This document shows positions 53,869 to 61,993 of a DNA stretch of 64,000 bases, piece after piece; position 1 is the stretch's first letter, and each line of letters starts with the position of its first letter. Under the pieces are notes generated by a model. It was not told the DNA's origin, made no database searches, and saw nothing but the letters and a program-made list of their open reading frames with translations. This DNA comes from an uncultured Psychrobacillus sp. GTDB lineage: Bacteria > Bacillota > Bacilli > Bacillales_A > Planococcaceae. The stretch covers positions 13,994 through 77,993 of the forward strand of contig CAKQHO010000005.1 in the NCBI GenBank assembly GCA_934234185.1. The letters run 5' to 3'. Position numbers and translations under genes: made by a program.

Positions 53869-53983
53869 GTTGTTATGAAGGAATTATTAAGTCACATTCG
53901 TAGAAACTAATCATACTTCTACACTAAATTGAAGCGTTTTTTCGCTCCTCTTTAGCAGTAAATAGTTACGTAAGGAGGCTTAT

Positions 53984-54463
53984 ATGAGTAATATCACTGA
54001 AAAAATTGAAGAGTTAGCACTACCGATTCTTCAAGAAATGAATCTTGAGCTAGTGGATGTTGAATATGTAAAAGAGGGCCGTGACTGGTTTTTAAGAGTA
54101 TATATTGATACTCCACAAGGTGGAATCGACATTGAACAATGTGCCCAAGTAAGTGAACAATTAAGCGTAAAACTTGATGAAGTAGATCCTATCAAAGAAA
54201 ATTATTTCTTAGAGGTATCTTCTCCAGGAGCAGAACGTCCTTTGAAAAAGGAAGCTGATTTTATTGCAGCTGTTGGAAAATATGTCTTCATTAAAACATA
54301 TGAACCCATAAAAGGTGCCAAGGAGTTTGAAGGAACCCTGCTGTCTTATTCACCTGAAGAGGGAGCAATTATTGAAGTTCGTGTGAAGACAAGAAGAGTC
54401 AAAATAGAGATTGAAAAAGAGAAAATTGCGCTTGCTCGTTTAGCGATCGATTTCTCTGCATAA
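53984..54463 (+). CDS. rimP: Ribosome maturation factor RimP
   Basis: Needed for 30S assembly. It has 159 residues with an N-terminal alpha/beta domain (LELVDVEYVKEGRDWFLRVYID), VSEQLSVKLDEVDPI and EVSSPGAERPL. The C-terminal SH3-like domain (KTRRVKIEIEKEKIALARLAIDF) completes it. It is first in the rimP-nusA-ylxR-ylxQ-infB operon; the site is AAGGAGG. Confidence 0.97.
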   Translation: MSNITEKIEELALPILQEMNLELVDVEYVKEGRDWFLRVYIDTPQGGIDIEQCAQVSEQLSVKLDEVDPIKENYFLEVSSPGAERPLKKEADFIAAVGKYVFIKTYEPIKGAKEFEGTLLSYSPEEGAIIEVRVKTRRVKIEIEKEKIALARLAIDFSA

Positions 54464-54485
54464 CGTATATTGAGGAGTGATAGCT

Positions 54486-55616
54486 GTGAGTAGTGATTTA
54501 TTAGATGCGTTGACTGCGCTAGAGAAGCAAAAAGGAATTTCAAGAGATGTATTAATAGAGGCTATTGAAGCTGCGTTAGTAACTGCTTATAAAAGAAACT
54601 TTAACCAAGCACAAAACGTTCGCGTGGACATTAACCTTGCTAACGGTTCCATGCTTGTATATTCTCGTAAGGATGTAGTGGAGGAAGTAGAAGATAGCCG
54701 CCTAGAAATTTCTTTAGACGATGCGAAGGCTATTAATCCGCATTATACAATCGGAGATATAGTAGAGGAAGAAGTTACCCCAAGAAACTTTGGGCGTATA
54801 GCTGCTCAAACAGCTAAACAAGTAGTGACTCAGCGTGTTCGTGAAGCTGAGCGCGGATTAATCTATGAAGAGTATGTGGATCGTGAGGATGATATCGTTA
54901 ATGGTATCGTAGAAAGACTAGACGCTCGTAATATTTATGTGGGGTTAGGGAAAGTAGAGGCTGTTCTTCCAGTTAATGAACAAATTCCTACAGAAACTTA
55001 TCGTCCACATGACCGTATAAAAGTTTATATTACGAAAGTAGAGCGTACCACTCGTGGGCCACAGGTGTTTGTGTCTCGTACACATCCAGGCCTTCTTCGT
55101 CGTCTTTTTGAAATGGAGGTTCCTGAAATTTTTGAGGGAATCGTTGAAATTAAGTCTATCGCTCGTGAAGCAGGAGATCGCTCAAAAATTTCTGTATTCG
55201 CTCATAATAATGAGATAGATCCAGTAGGTTCATGTGTAGGAGCTAAAGGCGCACGTGTTCAAACAATTGTTAATGAATTAGGTGGAGAAAAAATCGATAT
55301 CGTTGAATGGTCTGATGATCCAGTTGTATTTGTAGCAAACGCACTAAGCCCATCTAAGGTGCTTGATGTACAAGTAAACGAAGAAGAAAAATCAACAACG
55401 GTAGTCGTTCCTGACTATCAGCTATCTCTTGCAATCGGCAAGCGAGGTCAAAATGCAAGACTAGCTGCTAAGCTTACTGGCTGGAAAATCGACATTAAGA
55501 GTGAAACAGATGCTAGAGAATTAGGCATTTATCCAAATGAAAATTCACCGCAAACGATCATCGAAACGCTAGATGAAGAGATGGATGATTTCGATTTCTA
55601 TAAAGACGAAGAGTAA
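54486..55616 (+). CDS. nusA: Transcription termination/antitermination factor NusA
   Basis: Binds RNA polymerase and nascent RNA to control pausing and termination. It has 376 residues: an N-terminal polymerase-binding domain (LLDALTALEKQKGISRDVLIEAIEAALVTAYKRNFNQAQNVRV), an S1 domain (~135-200), and two KH domains (PVGSCVGAKGARVQTI; LSLAIGKRGQNARLAAKLTGWKIDI). It lacks the C-terminal acidic repeats of E. coli NusA, as usual in Firmicutes. GTG 54486 is eight bases after GAGGAG; GTG 54477 lies in the site. Confidence 0.97.
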   Translation: MSSDLLDALTALEKQKGISRDVLIEAIEAALVTAYKRNFNQAQNVRVDINLANGSMLVYSRKDVVEEVEDSRLEISLDDAKAINPHYTIGDIVEEEVTPRNFGRIAAQTAKQVVTQRVREAERGLIYEEYVDREDDIVNGIVERLDARNIYVGLGKVEAVLPVNEQIPTETYRPHDRIKVYITKVERTTRGPQVFVSRTHPGLLRRLFEMEVPEIFEGIVEIKSIAREAGDRSKISVFAHNNEIDPVGSCVGAKGARVQTIVNELGGEKIDIVEWSDDPVVFVANALSPSKVLDVQVNEEEKSTTVVVPDYQLSLAIGKRGQNARLAAKLTGWKIDIKSETDARELGIYPNENSPQTIIETLDEEMDDFDFYKDEE

Positions 55617-55642
55617 CAAATAAGTAAGGACGGTGAGCTAGA

Positions 55643-55921
55643 ATGGCCACTCAAAAGAAAATTCCTTTACGTAAATGTGTTGCTACAGGGGAAATGCTCC
55701 CTAAAAAAGAAATGATTCGAGTAGTTCGATCTAAAGAGGGAGAAGTTTCGATTGACCTAACTGGCAAAAAGTCAGGTCGAGGCGCTTATGTATCTAAGTC
55801 TTCAGAGGCTGTGAACCAAGCGAAAAAGAAAAATTCCTTGGGAAATCATTTAGAAGCAACCATTCCAGGTGAAATCTATGACGAGCTAATAGTCATTATT
55901 GAAAGAGAAAAACTAAAATGA
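55643..55921 (+). CDS. ylxR: YlxR (RnpM) RNA-binding protein
   Basis: A 92-residue protein of the DUF448 family with KIPLRKCVATGEMLPKKEMIRVVR and SGRGAYVSKS. In B. subtilis YlxR has been reported to bind RNase P RNA and modulate its activity (RnpM). It overlaps ylxQ by ATGA. Confidence 0.95.
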   Translation: MATQKKIPLRKCVATGEMLPKKEMIRVVRSKEGEVSIDLTGKKSGRGAYVSKSSEAVNQAKKKNSLGNHLEATIPGEIYDELIVIIEREKLK

Positions 55922-56238
55922 CAATTGAACAGCAAATTACACAGTTGCTAGGTCTTGCCACTAGGGCTAGAAAGACCATTTCTGGTGAAGAACTGGTCGT
56001 AAAGGAAATAAGAAGTCAGAAAGCAAAGCTAGTAGTACTAGCTTCCGATGCTTCTGCCAATACGGCAAAAAAATTGAATGACAAATGTGCATCTTTTAAC
56101 GTTGAGCTGCATGTCTTTGGAGACCGGCACGATCTCGGACATGCGACGGGAAAAGAGGCCAGAGTGGCAATTGCCATTATGGATGACGGTTTCGCTAAAA
56201 AACTGTCCGGCCTTCTCAACGAATATAACCGGGGGTGA
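55918..56238 (+). CDS. ylxQ: YlxQ, L7Ae-family ribosomal protein
   Basis: A 106-residue L7Ae/L30e/Gadd45-fold protein (LLGLATRARKTISGEELVVKEIRSQKAKLVVLASDASANTAKKLNDKC) predicted to bind kink-turn RNA. It is located between ylxR and infB, as in other bacilli. Its stop lies within the infB ribosome-binding region. Confidence 0.93.
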   Translation: MTIEQQITQLLGLATRARKTISGEELVVKEIRSQKAKLVVLASDASANTAKKLNDKCASFNVELHVFGDRHDLGHATGKEARVAIAIMDDGFAKKLSGLLNEYNRG

Positions 56239-56242
56239 GCTA

Positions 56243-58708
56243 ATGACTAAAATCAGAGTTCATGAATACGCGAAACAAATTAATAAATCAAGTAAAGAAG
56301 TTATTGAGCAATTAGGAAAGATGAATATTTCGGTAACAAACCATATGTCTACACTTGAAGGCGATGCTGTAAGCAAATTAGACGGTGTTTATAAAAAATC
56401 ATCGAATACTTCAACTTCGGCTAATCAAACAGCAAAACCAGCTCAAAATCAATCAAGACCTGCTTCAAATGGACAACAGTCTACTCAGTCAAAAGAGAAG
56501 AAGCAGTTTAACAACACCAACAATGGGAATTCTAATAATAACCGTCCAAGCGGTCAAGGCCAAAGCCGTCCAGGTGGACAGTCAAGTAGCCAAGGCCAAA
56601 ACCGTCCGAGCGGTCAAGGTCAAAGTCGTCCAGGCGGACAGTCAAGTAGCCAAGGGCAAAACCGTCCAAGCGGTCAAGGCCAAAGCCGTCCAGGTGGACA
56701 GTCAAGTAGCCAAGGGCAAAACCGTCCAAGCGGTCAAGGGCAAAGCCGTCCAGGTGGACAGTCAAGCAGCCAAGGCCAAAACCGTCCGAGCGGTCAAGGT
56801 CAAAGTCGTCCAGGTGGACAAAACAGACCAGGTGGCCAAAATCGTCCAGGTGGTCAAAATCAAAACCGTCCAGGTGGACGTCCACATAAGCGAAGAAAAG
56901 GGCCAACTACTCCAGTACAGCCACCGGTTCCACGTAAGGAAAGAGAATTACCGGCTAAAATTACGTTTACAGAATCTCTAACAGTGACAGAGCTTGCTAA
57001 AAAGCTAGGTAGAGAACCATCAGAAATCATCAAAAAATTGTTTTTACTTGGTGTAATGGCAACAATTAACCAGGAACTTGATAAGGATGCAATTGAGTTA
57101 ATCTGTGCAGACTATGGCGTAGAAGTAGAAGAAGAAATTAGAGTGGACATTACAGATTTAGAAACTCACTTTGAACCTACTACTGAAGAAGAAACTGCAA
57201 ACCTGCAAGAACGTCCTCCTGTAGTTACTATTATGGGACACGTTGACCATGGGAAAACAACGCTTTTAGACTCTATTAGAAACACAAAAGTAACAGCTGG
57301 TGAGGCTGGAGGAATTACGCAGCATATTGGTGCTTACCAAGTGGTAGATAACGGCAAGAAAATCACGTTCCTTGATACACCGGGACATGCAGCGTTTACA
57401 ACTATGCGTGCTCGTGGAGCAAAAATTACAGATTTAACAATTCTTGTAGTTGCAGCTGATGATGGAGTAATGCCTCAAACGGTTGAAGCTATCAACCATG
57501 CAAAAGCTGCAGAGGTTCCGATTATAGTTGCTGTTAACAAAATGGATAAACCATCCGCTAACCCAGACCGTGTAATGCAAGAGCTTACAGAGCATGGCTT
57601 AGTTCCAGAAGCATGGGGAGGAGAAACAATTTTCGTTCCTATCTCTGCTTTAAAAGGTGATGGAATCGATAACCTATTAGAAATGGTATTACTTGTAGCG
57701 GAAGTGGGAGAGTTAAAAGCTAATCCTAAACGACTTGCTTTAGGTACTGTAATTGAAGCTCAGCTTGACAAAGGTAGAGGTTCAGTTGCAACCCTATTAG
57801 TGCAAGATGGTACGTTGAAAGTAGGAGATCCAATCGTAGTAGGACATACTTTTGGTCGTGTTCGTGCGATGGTGAATGACCTAGGTAGACGCGTGAAAGA
57901 AGCTGGTCCTTCTACACCTGTTGAAATTACTGGTCTTAATGATGTTCCACAAGCCGGAGATCGTTTTGTTGTATTCGAGGATGAGAAAACAGCTCGTCAG
58001 GTTGGAGAAACTCGTGCTTCTCAAGCTCAAGTAAGCCAACGCTCTGAAAAAGCACGTGTAACCCTAGATAATTTGTTTGATCAAATGAAACAAGGGGAAA
58101 TGAAGGAACTAAACCTAATTGTGAAAGCAGACGTTCAAGGTACTGTGGAAGCAATGGCTGCTTCTCTTATGAAAATTGAGGTTGAAGGAGTAAACGTTCG
58201 TATTATTCATACAGGTGCTGGTGCTATTACTGAATCTGATATTTCTTTAGCAGCTGCTTCTAACGCAATTGTTATTGGGTTCAACGTACGCCCTGATGTA
58301 AATGCGAAACGCGCTGCGGAACAAGAGGGCGTAGATATTCGTCTTCACCGTATTATTTATAAAGTGATTGAAGAAATTGAGTCAGCGATGACAGGACTTC
58401 TTGATCCAGAATTTGAAGAAAAAATTATTGGTCAAGCAGAAGTTCGTGAAACATTCAAGGTTTCTAAAGTTGGTACAATCGCAGGTTCTTATGTAACCGA
58501 GGGTAAAATCTCTAGAGATAGCGGTGTACGTGTAATCCGTGATAGTATTGTCATATTTGAAGGAGAGCTTGATACACTGAAACGTTTCAAGGATGATGCA
58601 AAAGAAGTTGCTAAAGGCTATGAATGTGGTATTACCATTAAAAACTTCAATGATATAAAAGAAAATGACATTATTGAAGCATATATCATGGAAGAAATCA
58701 AAAGATAA
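56243..58708 (+). CDS. infB: Translation initiation factor IF-2
   Basis: GTPase that brings fMet-tRNA to the 30S subunit. It has 821 residues. The N-terminal IF2_N domain (MTKIRVHEYAKQINKSSKEVIEQL) is followed by a disordered linker with a 20-residue tandem repeat (see repeat 56543-56821). A second IF2_N region comes next. The G domain from ~325 has GHVDHGKTTLLDS, DTPGHAAFTTMR and NKMDKP; C-terminal beta-barrel domains follow. ATG 56243 follows GGGGGTGAG; upstream in-frame codons overlap ylxQ and are rejected. Confidence 0.97.
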   Translation: MTKIRVHEYAKQINKSSKEVIEQLGKMNISVTNHMSTLEGDAVSKLDGVYKKSSNTSTSANQTAKPAQNQSRPASNGQQSTQSKEKKQFNNTNNGNSNNNRPSGQGQSRPGGQSSSQGQNRPSGQGQSRPGGQSSSQGQNRPSGQGQSRPGGQSSSQGQNRPSGQGQSRPGGQSSSQGQNRPSGQGQSRPGGQNRPGGQNRPGGQNQNRPGGRPHKRRKGPTTPVQPPVPRKERELPAKITFTESLTVTELAKKLGREPSEIIKKLFLLGVMATINQELDKDAIELICADYGVEVEEEIRVDITDLETHFEPTTEEETANLQERPPVVTIMGHVDHGKTTLLDSIRNTKVTAGEAGGITQHIGAYQVVDNGKKITFLDTPGHAAFTTMRARGAKITDLTILVVAADDGVMPQTVEAINHAKAAEVPIIVAVNKMDKPSANPDRVMQELTEHGLVPEAWGGETIFVPISALKGDGIDNLLEMVLLVAEVGELKANPKRLALGTVIEAQLDKGRGSVATLLVQDGTLKVGDPIVVGHTFGRVRAMVNDLGRRVKEAGPSTPVEITGLNDVPQAGDRFVVFEDEKTARQVGETRASQAQVSQRSEKARVTLDNLFDQMKQGEMKELNLIVKADVQGTVEAMAASLMKIEVEGVNVRIIHTGAGAITESDISLAAASNAIVIGFNVRPDVNAKRAAEQEGVDIRLHRIIYKVIEEIESAMTGLLDPEFEEKIIGQAEVRETFKVSKVGTIAGSYVTEGKISRDSGVRVIRDSIVIFEGELDTLKRFKDDAKEVAKGYECGITIKNFNDIKENDIIEAYIMEEIKR
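56543..56821 (+). repeat. 60-bp tandem repeat inside infB
   Basis: Four complete 60-base units (56543, 56603, 56663, 56723) and a partial fifth (56783) encode RPSGQGQSRPGGQSSSQGQN. They differ only at a few, mostly synonymous, sites (for example aag/gag, ggc/ggt/ggg). A run of RPGGQN follows. The near identity suggests recent expansion by slippage or recombination. Confidence 0.95.
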
Positions 58709-58986
58709 TGATTATCTACGCAGAATGTGAATTCCTTATTCCTACTGCACATACCTTAAAGGAAAAAAGAGCTGTTCTCCAGCGTATGCTAACGAGAACG
58801 AAGCAAAAATTCAATGTATCCATCTCTGAGTTAGATCACCAGGACGTATGGCAGCGCACTTGTATCGGTCTTGTGGCCATTGCCTCTGATAAGCTAGCTG
58901 CTGAAAGAGAAATGCAGCATGCAATTCGGTATTTGGAATCTAACCCAGAATGGGAATGCATTGAAATTAAAAAAGATTACTTATGA
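58708..58986 (+). CDS. ylxP: YlxP, DUF503 protein
   Basis: A 92-residue ferredoxin-like protein (MIIYAECEFLIPTAHTLKEKRAVLQRMLTRTKQKFNVSISELDHQDVWQRTCIGLVAIA). It is present between infB and rbfA in nearly all bacilli. Its function is unclear; a role in ribosome assembly is suggested by context only. It overlaps the infB stop by one base. Confidence 0.93.
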   Translation: MIIYAECEFLIPTAHTLKEKRAVLQRMLTRTKQKFNVSISELDHQDVWQRTCIGLVAIASDKLAAEREMQHAIRYLESNPEWECIEIKKDYL

Positions 58987-59003
58987 TAAATGAGGTGTAG
59001 CAA

Positions 59004-59348
59004 ATGTCAATGCGTGCTAACCGAGTTGCCGAGCAAATGAAAAAAGAGTTAGGTGACATTATTGGACGTAAATTAAAGGACCCTCGTATCGGCTTTGTAA
59101 CGGTTACAGACGTAGCAGTTACAGGTGACTTACAGCAGGCAACTATTTATGTAACTGTCCTAAATGGCAACCGTAATGATACCTTAAAGGCTTTAGAAAA
59201 AGCAAAAGGCTTCATTCGTTCAGAAATTGGACAACGTATTCGTTTACGTGTCACACCTGAACTGCTGTTTGAATTTGATGAGTCCGCAGAATATGGGAAT
59301 CGAATCGATAACTTACTTAGACAAATCAATCAACCATCTGAAGATTAA
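59004..59348 (+). CDS. rbfA: Ribosome-binding factor A
   Basis: Assists 16S rRNA maturation and cold adaptation. It has 114 residues with a KH-type fold: VAEQMKKELGDIIGRKLKDPRIGFVTVTDVAVTGDLQQATIYVTVL and the C-terminal LRVTPELLFEFDESAEYGNRI. It follows ylxP and is followed by a hairpin terminator. Confidence 0.97.
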   Translation: MSMRANRVAEQMKKELGDIIGRKLKDPRIGFVTVTDVAVTGDLQQATIYVTVLNGNRNDTLKALEKAKGFIRSEIGQRIRLRVTPELLFEFDESAEYGNRIDNLLRQINQPSED

Positions 59349-59357
59349 AAACACATC

Positions 59358-59398
59358 AAGAAGTCTGCTTTGGTAATTCGAGCAGACTTCTTTGTTGT
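59358..59398 (+). terminator. Terminator between rbfA and truB
   Basis: AAGAAGTCTGCT (59358-59369) pairs with AGCAGACTTCTT (59381-59392); the tail is TGTTGT. The stem is strong but the T-run is weak, so read-through into truB is likely. Confidence 0.65.
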
Positions 59399-59418
59399 AT
59401 ACAAATGGAGTGGAATAC

Positions 59419-60339
59419 ATGTACGAAGGAATACTTCCTTTATGGAAGGAAAAAGGGATGACCTCCCACGATTGTGTTTTCAAGCTACGAAAGATACTAA
59501 GAATGAAACGTATAGGTCACACAGGCACGTTAGATCCAGCGGTAGAGGGTGTACTTCCTATTTGTCTTGGACAAGCAACGAAAGTCTCTGAATATGTTAT
59601 GGACGAAGGTAAAACATATGTGGCCACCATTTCCATCGGGAAATCTACCACGACAGAGGATGCGGAGGGTGAAACCGTTCAACAGGACCGCTCTGATAAA
59701 ACATTTTCTCGTGAGGAAATTCTCCAAGCCTTGGAGAAACTAACCGGAGAAATAGAACAGACACCACCCATGTTTTCTGCTGTAAAAGTAAATGGGAAAA
59801 AGCTATACGAATATGCTCGTGAAGGAAAAGAAGTGGAACGACCTACTAGAAAGGTGACCATTTATAAGCTGACGCTACTAGATGAAGAAAAAGCTTTTCA
59901 AGGTGAAGAGGTAAATTTCCAGATTGAAATAGATTGCAGTAAGGGCACGTATATTCGAACATTGGCTGTACAAATAGGAGAGATACTCGGCTTTCCTGCT
60001 CATATGAAATCTTTAGTAAGAACTGCCTCGGGTAGCTTCCGGAAGGAGCAATGTCTAACGCTGTCAGAAGTCCAGCAGGCATTGGAGGACGGACACTTGG
60101 AATCCTCACTATTACCAATCAGCAAGGCATTAGGAAAATGGCCAGCGCTAGAAATAACAGAAGACCTTTCAAAAGCGATTAGAAACGGCCAAGTGATCAA
60201 CGAGCATCCGTTGCTCGAAGCACATGACAAGCTAGTGTTTATGCAAGATGAAAAGCCTAAAGCAGTTTATATCAAACATCCAACAAAAAATGGTATGATG
60301 AAGCCAGAGAAAATGTTTTCTGAAGAAAAGGGAGAATAA
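59419..60339 (+). CDS. truB: tRNA pseudouridine-55 synthase TruB
   Basis: Isomerises U55 in the T-loop of tRNA. It has 306 residues: catalytic Asp39 in HTGTLDPAVEGVLP, then GKTYVATISIGKSTTTEDAEG, QTPPMFSAVKVNGKKLYEYAREG, CSKGTYIRTLA and a C-terminal PUA-like domain. ATG 59419 has GGAGTGG upstream; the in-frame upstream stretch falls in the terminator. Confidence 0.97.
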   Translation: MYEGILPLWKEKGMTSHDCVFKLRKILRMKRIGHTGTLDPAVEGVLPICLGQATKVSEYVMDEGKTYVATISIGKSTTTEDAEGETVQQDRSDKTFSREEILQALEKLTGEIEQTPPMFSAVKVNGKKLYEYAREGKEVERPTRKVTIYKLTLLDEEKAFQGEEVNFQIEIDCSKGTYIRTLAVQIGEILGFPAHMKSLVRTASGSFRKEQCLTLSEVQQALEDGHLESSLLPISKALGKWPALEITEDLSKAIRNGQVINEHPLLEAHDKLVFMQDEKPKAVYIKHPTKNGMMKPEKMFSEEKGE

Positions 60340-60340
60340 T

Positions 60341-61282
60341 ATGAAAGTTTATCATTTATCTTATCCAAATCATTTATATAATGAAAACGAGGCATATTCA
60401 TTAGCAATTGGTTTTTTTGATGGGGTCCACACTGGTCACCGTGCTGTCATACAAGAGGCAAAGGAGAAGGGGAAAGAGCTTGGGATTAAAACGGCTGTGA
60501 TGACGTTTGATCCCCACCCTTCCCTAGTGTTGGGTGGAAGAAAAGAGCCAGTCTTTTACATCACTCCATTGGAACAGAAGATTGACATTTTAAAAGAATT
60601 GGAAGTAGACGCTGTTTTTGTTGTACGCTTTACCTCCGATTTTGCTAAGTTGACGCCACAGCAGTTTATCGAAGCTTTTATTAAAGATGCCAATGTGTTA
60701 CATGTTACTGCAGGCTTTGATTTTACCTTTGGTGCTTTTGGTAAAGGTACGATGAAAGAGATGGAGGAGCTTTCTGAGGGAGCCTACTCAGTTTCGGTAG
60801 TCGGGAAAAAGGAGTATAGCGGAGATAAAATAAGCTCCACTAGAATAAGGGCAGCATTGAAATCAGGGGACATGGAAGAGGTTCAAGCTCTTTTAGGAAG
60901 ACCGTTCATGGTAACAGGAGTAGTTGTGCACGGAGATAAGAGAGGAAGAACCATTAATTTCCCTACAGCCAATGTGCAGCCAAAGGAAGGCCAGTTCATA
61001 CCAGCGACCGGCGTCTACGTGGTGAAATTCCAAGTACAGGAGAAATGGTATGAAGGTGTATGTAATGTAGGCTTTAAGCCGACCTTTAATGACCCTAAGG
61101 AGAAAAAGCTTTCTATAGAGGTACATATTTTTGCTTTCGATCAGAACATCTACGGGGAAGAGGTAGCTGTTCACTGGTATAAAAGAATAAGAGAAGAGCA
61201 AAAGTTCAATGGACTGGAAGAATTAAAAGCCCAGCTAATAAAGGATAAAGCAACTGCTTTAGACTATTTCCAGAAAGACTAA
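60341..61282 (+). CDS. ribF: Bifunctional riboflavin kinase / FAD synthetase
   Basis: Makes FMN and FAD. It has 313 residues. The N-terminal nucleotidyltransferase domain has AIGFFDGVHTGHRAVI and STRIRAALKSGDMEEVQALLGRPF. The C-terminal flavokinase domain has GDKRGRTINFPTANVQP and GVCNVGFKPTF. It is one base after truB. Called ribC in B. subtilis. Confidence 0.97.
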   Translation: MKVYHLSYPNHLYNENEAYSLAIGFFDGVHTGHRAVIQEAKEKGKELGIKTAVMTFDPHPSLVLGGRKEPVFYITPLEQKIDILKELEVDAVFVVRFTSDFAKLTPQQFIEAFIKDANVLHVTAGFDFTFGAFGKGTMKEMEELSEGAYSVSVVGKKEYSGDKISSTRIRAALKSGDMEEVQALLGRPFMVTGVVVHGDKRGRTINFPTANVQPKEGQFIPATGVYVVKFQVQEKWYEGVCNVGFKPTFNDPKEKKLSIEVHIFAFDQNIYGEEVAVHWYKRIREEQKFNGLEELKAQLIKDKATALDYFQKD

Positions 61283-61330
61283 AAGGTTGCTTCCACATTG
61301 ACAATATGCTATTCTTTATAAGTACAAGTG

Positions 61331-61411
61331 TACGAACCTTTCCTTGGCTTTTTCGATTCTCCAACGATTGCTCAGGAAACGGGGATAAATAGAATTTAGG
61401 AGGAAACAAAC
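61331..61411 (+). promoter_or_regulatory. Possible S15 leader before rpsO
   Basis: TTTCCT (61339-61344) pairs with AGGAAA (61374-61379), enclosing smaller possible stems (TCG with CGA). The position and length fit an autoregulatory rpsO leader, known in other bacilli. A TTGACA (61298-61303) lies upstream but no -10 has correct spacing, so the promoter is unclear. Confidence 0.35.
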
Positions 61412-61681
61412 ATGGCAATTACACAAGAACGCAAAAACGAATTAATCGCTGAGTACAGAACTCACGAAAGCGATACAGGATCTGCTGAAATTCAAATCGC
61501 AATCCTTACTGAAGAGATCAACTCTTTAAACGAACATTTACGCACACATAAGAAAGATCACCATTCACGTCGTGGTCTATTCAAAATGGTTGGACGTCGT
61601 CGTAACTTGTTAAAATACTTACGTGAAACTGAAGTTCAACGTTACCGTGAGCTAATTGCAAAACTTGGCTTACGTCGATAA
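61412..61681 (+). CDS. rpsO: 30S ribosomal protein S15
   Basis: An 89-residue primary 16S rRNA-binding protein: MAITQERKNELIAEYRTHESDTGSAEIQIAILTEEINSLNEHLRTHKKDHHSRRGLFKMVGRRRNLLKYL. It has an AGGAGG site and is followed by a terminator. It sits beside pnp as in most bacteria. Confidence 0.99.
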   Translation: MAITQERKNELIAEYRTHESDTGSAEIQIAILTEEINSLNEHLRTHKKDHHSRRGLFKMVGRRRNLLKYLRETEVQRYRELIAKLGLRR

Positions 61682-61692
61682 GATTACACTTG

Positions 61693-61716
61693 AAAAGCGG
61701 GATTTATCCCGCTTTT
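61693..61716 (+). terminator. Terminator after rpsO
   Basis: AAAAGCGGGA (61693-61702) pairs with TCCCGCTTTT (61707-61716) around a four-base loop, and the T-run continues into TCTATT. The rest of the 312-base gap to pnp holds only the pnp promoter; I see no gene in it. Confidence 0.9.
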
Positions 61717-61908
61717 TCTATTGGAATAATCTTTATAAAAAATAGGATATTTGTGACCTGCGCAAGTCTTTCAAAAGTATACATTCCACATGTATGTTTA
61801 TTATACAGAGCAACAATTAGCTGGATAGCAGGAAATGACAGAATAGATAGAAAAAATCAGTTGCTTTTATGTTTTTTTATTAAAATATTTCGCATAGTTT
61901 CGTGATTT

Positions 61909-61936
61909 TTGATACACTACTTATGATACATATAAC
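61909..61936 (+). promoter_or_regulatory. Promoter of pnp
   Basis: TTGATA (61909-61914), a 16-base spacer, and TATAAC (61931-61936). Each hexamer matches five of six consensus positions. Confidence 0.6.
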
Positions 61937-61993
61937 CTTTTTATATGCCCTTTTTTTGAAGGAGTTTTAGAAGTTGAGAGGAGTACCTGGCAA

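Noticed and set aside
56543..56821. CRISPR-like regular spacing
   Set aside because: Units are contiguous, in frame and translated; there are no unique spacers.
56385..56981. 198-codon + strand frame and 124-codon minus-strand frame (56532-56906) with repetitive Val/Asp/Lys/Leu sequence
   Set aside because: Both are out-of-frame readings of the infB tandem repeat, which keeps any frame open because the 60-base unit is a multiple of three.
61298..61326. TTGACA with TATAAG as rpsO promoter
   Set aside because: The spacing is only about 13 bases, too short for SigA.
61690..61905. 71-codon frame after rpsO
   Set aside because: Begins inside the rpsO terminator, has no ribosome-binding site, and its sequence is not protein-like.
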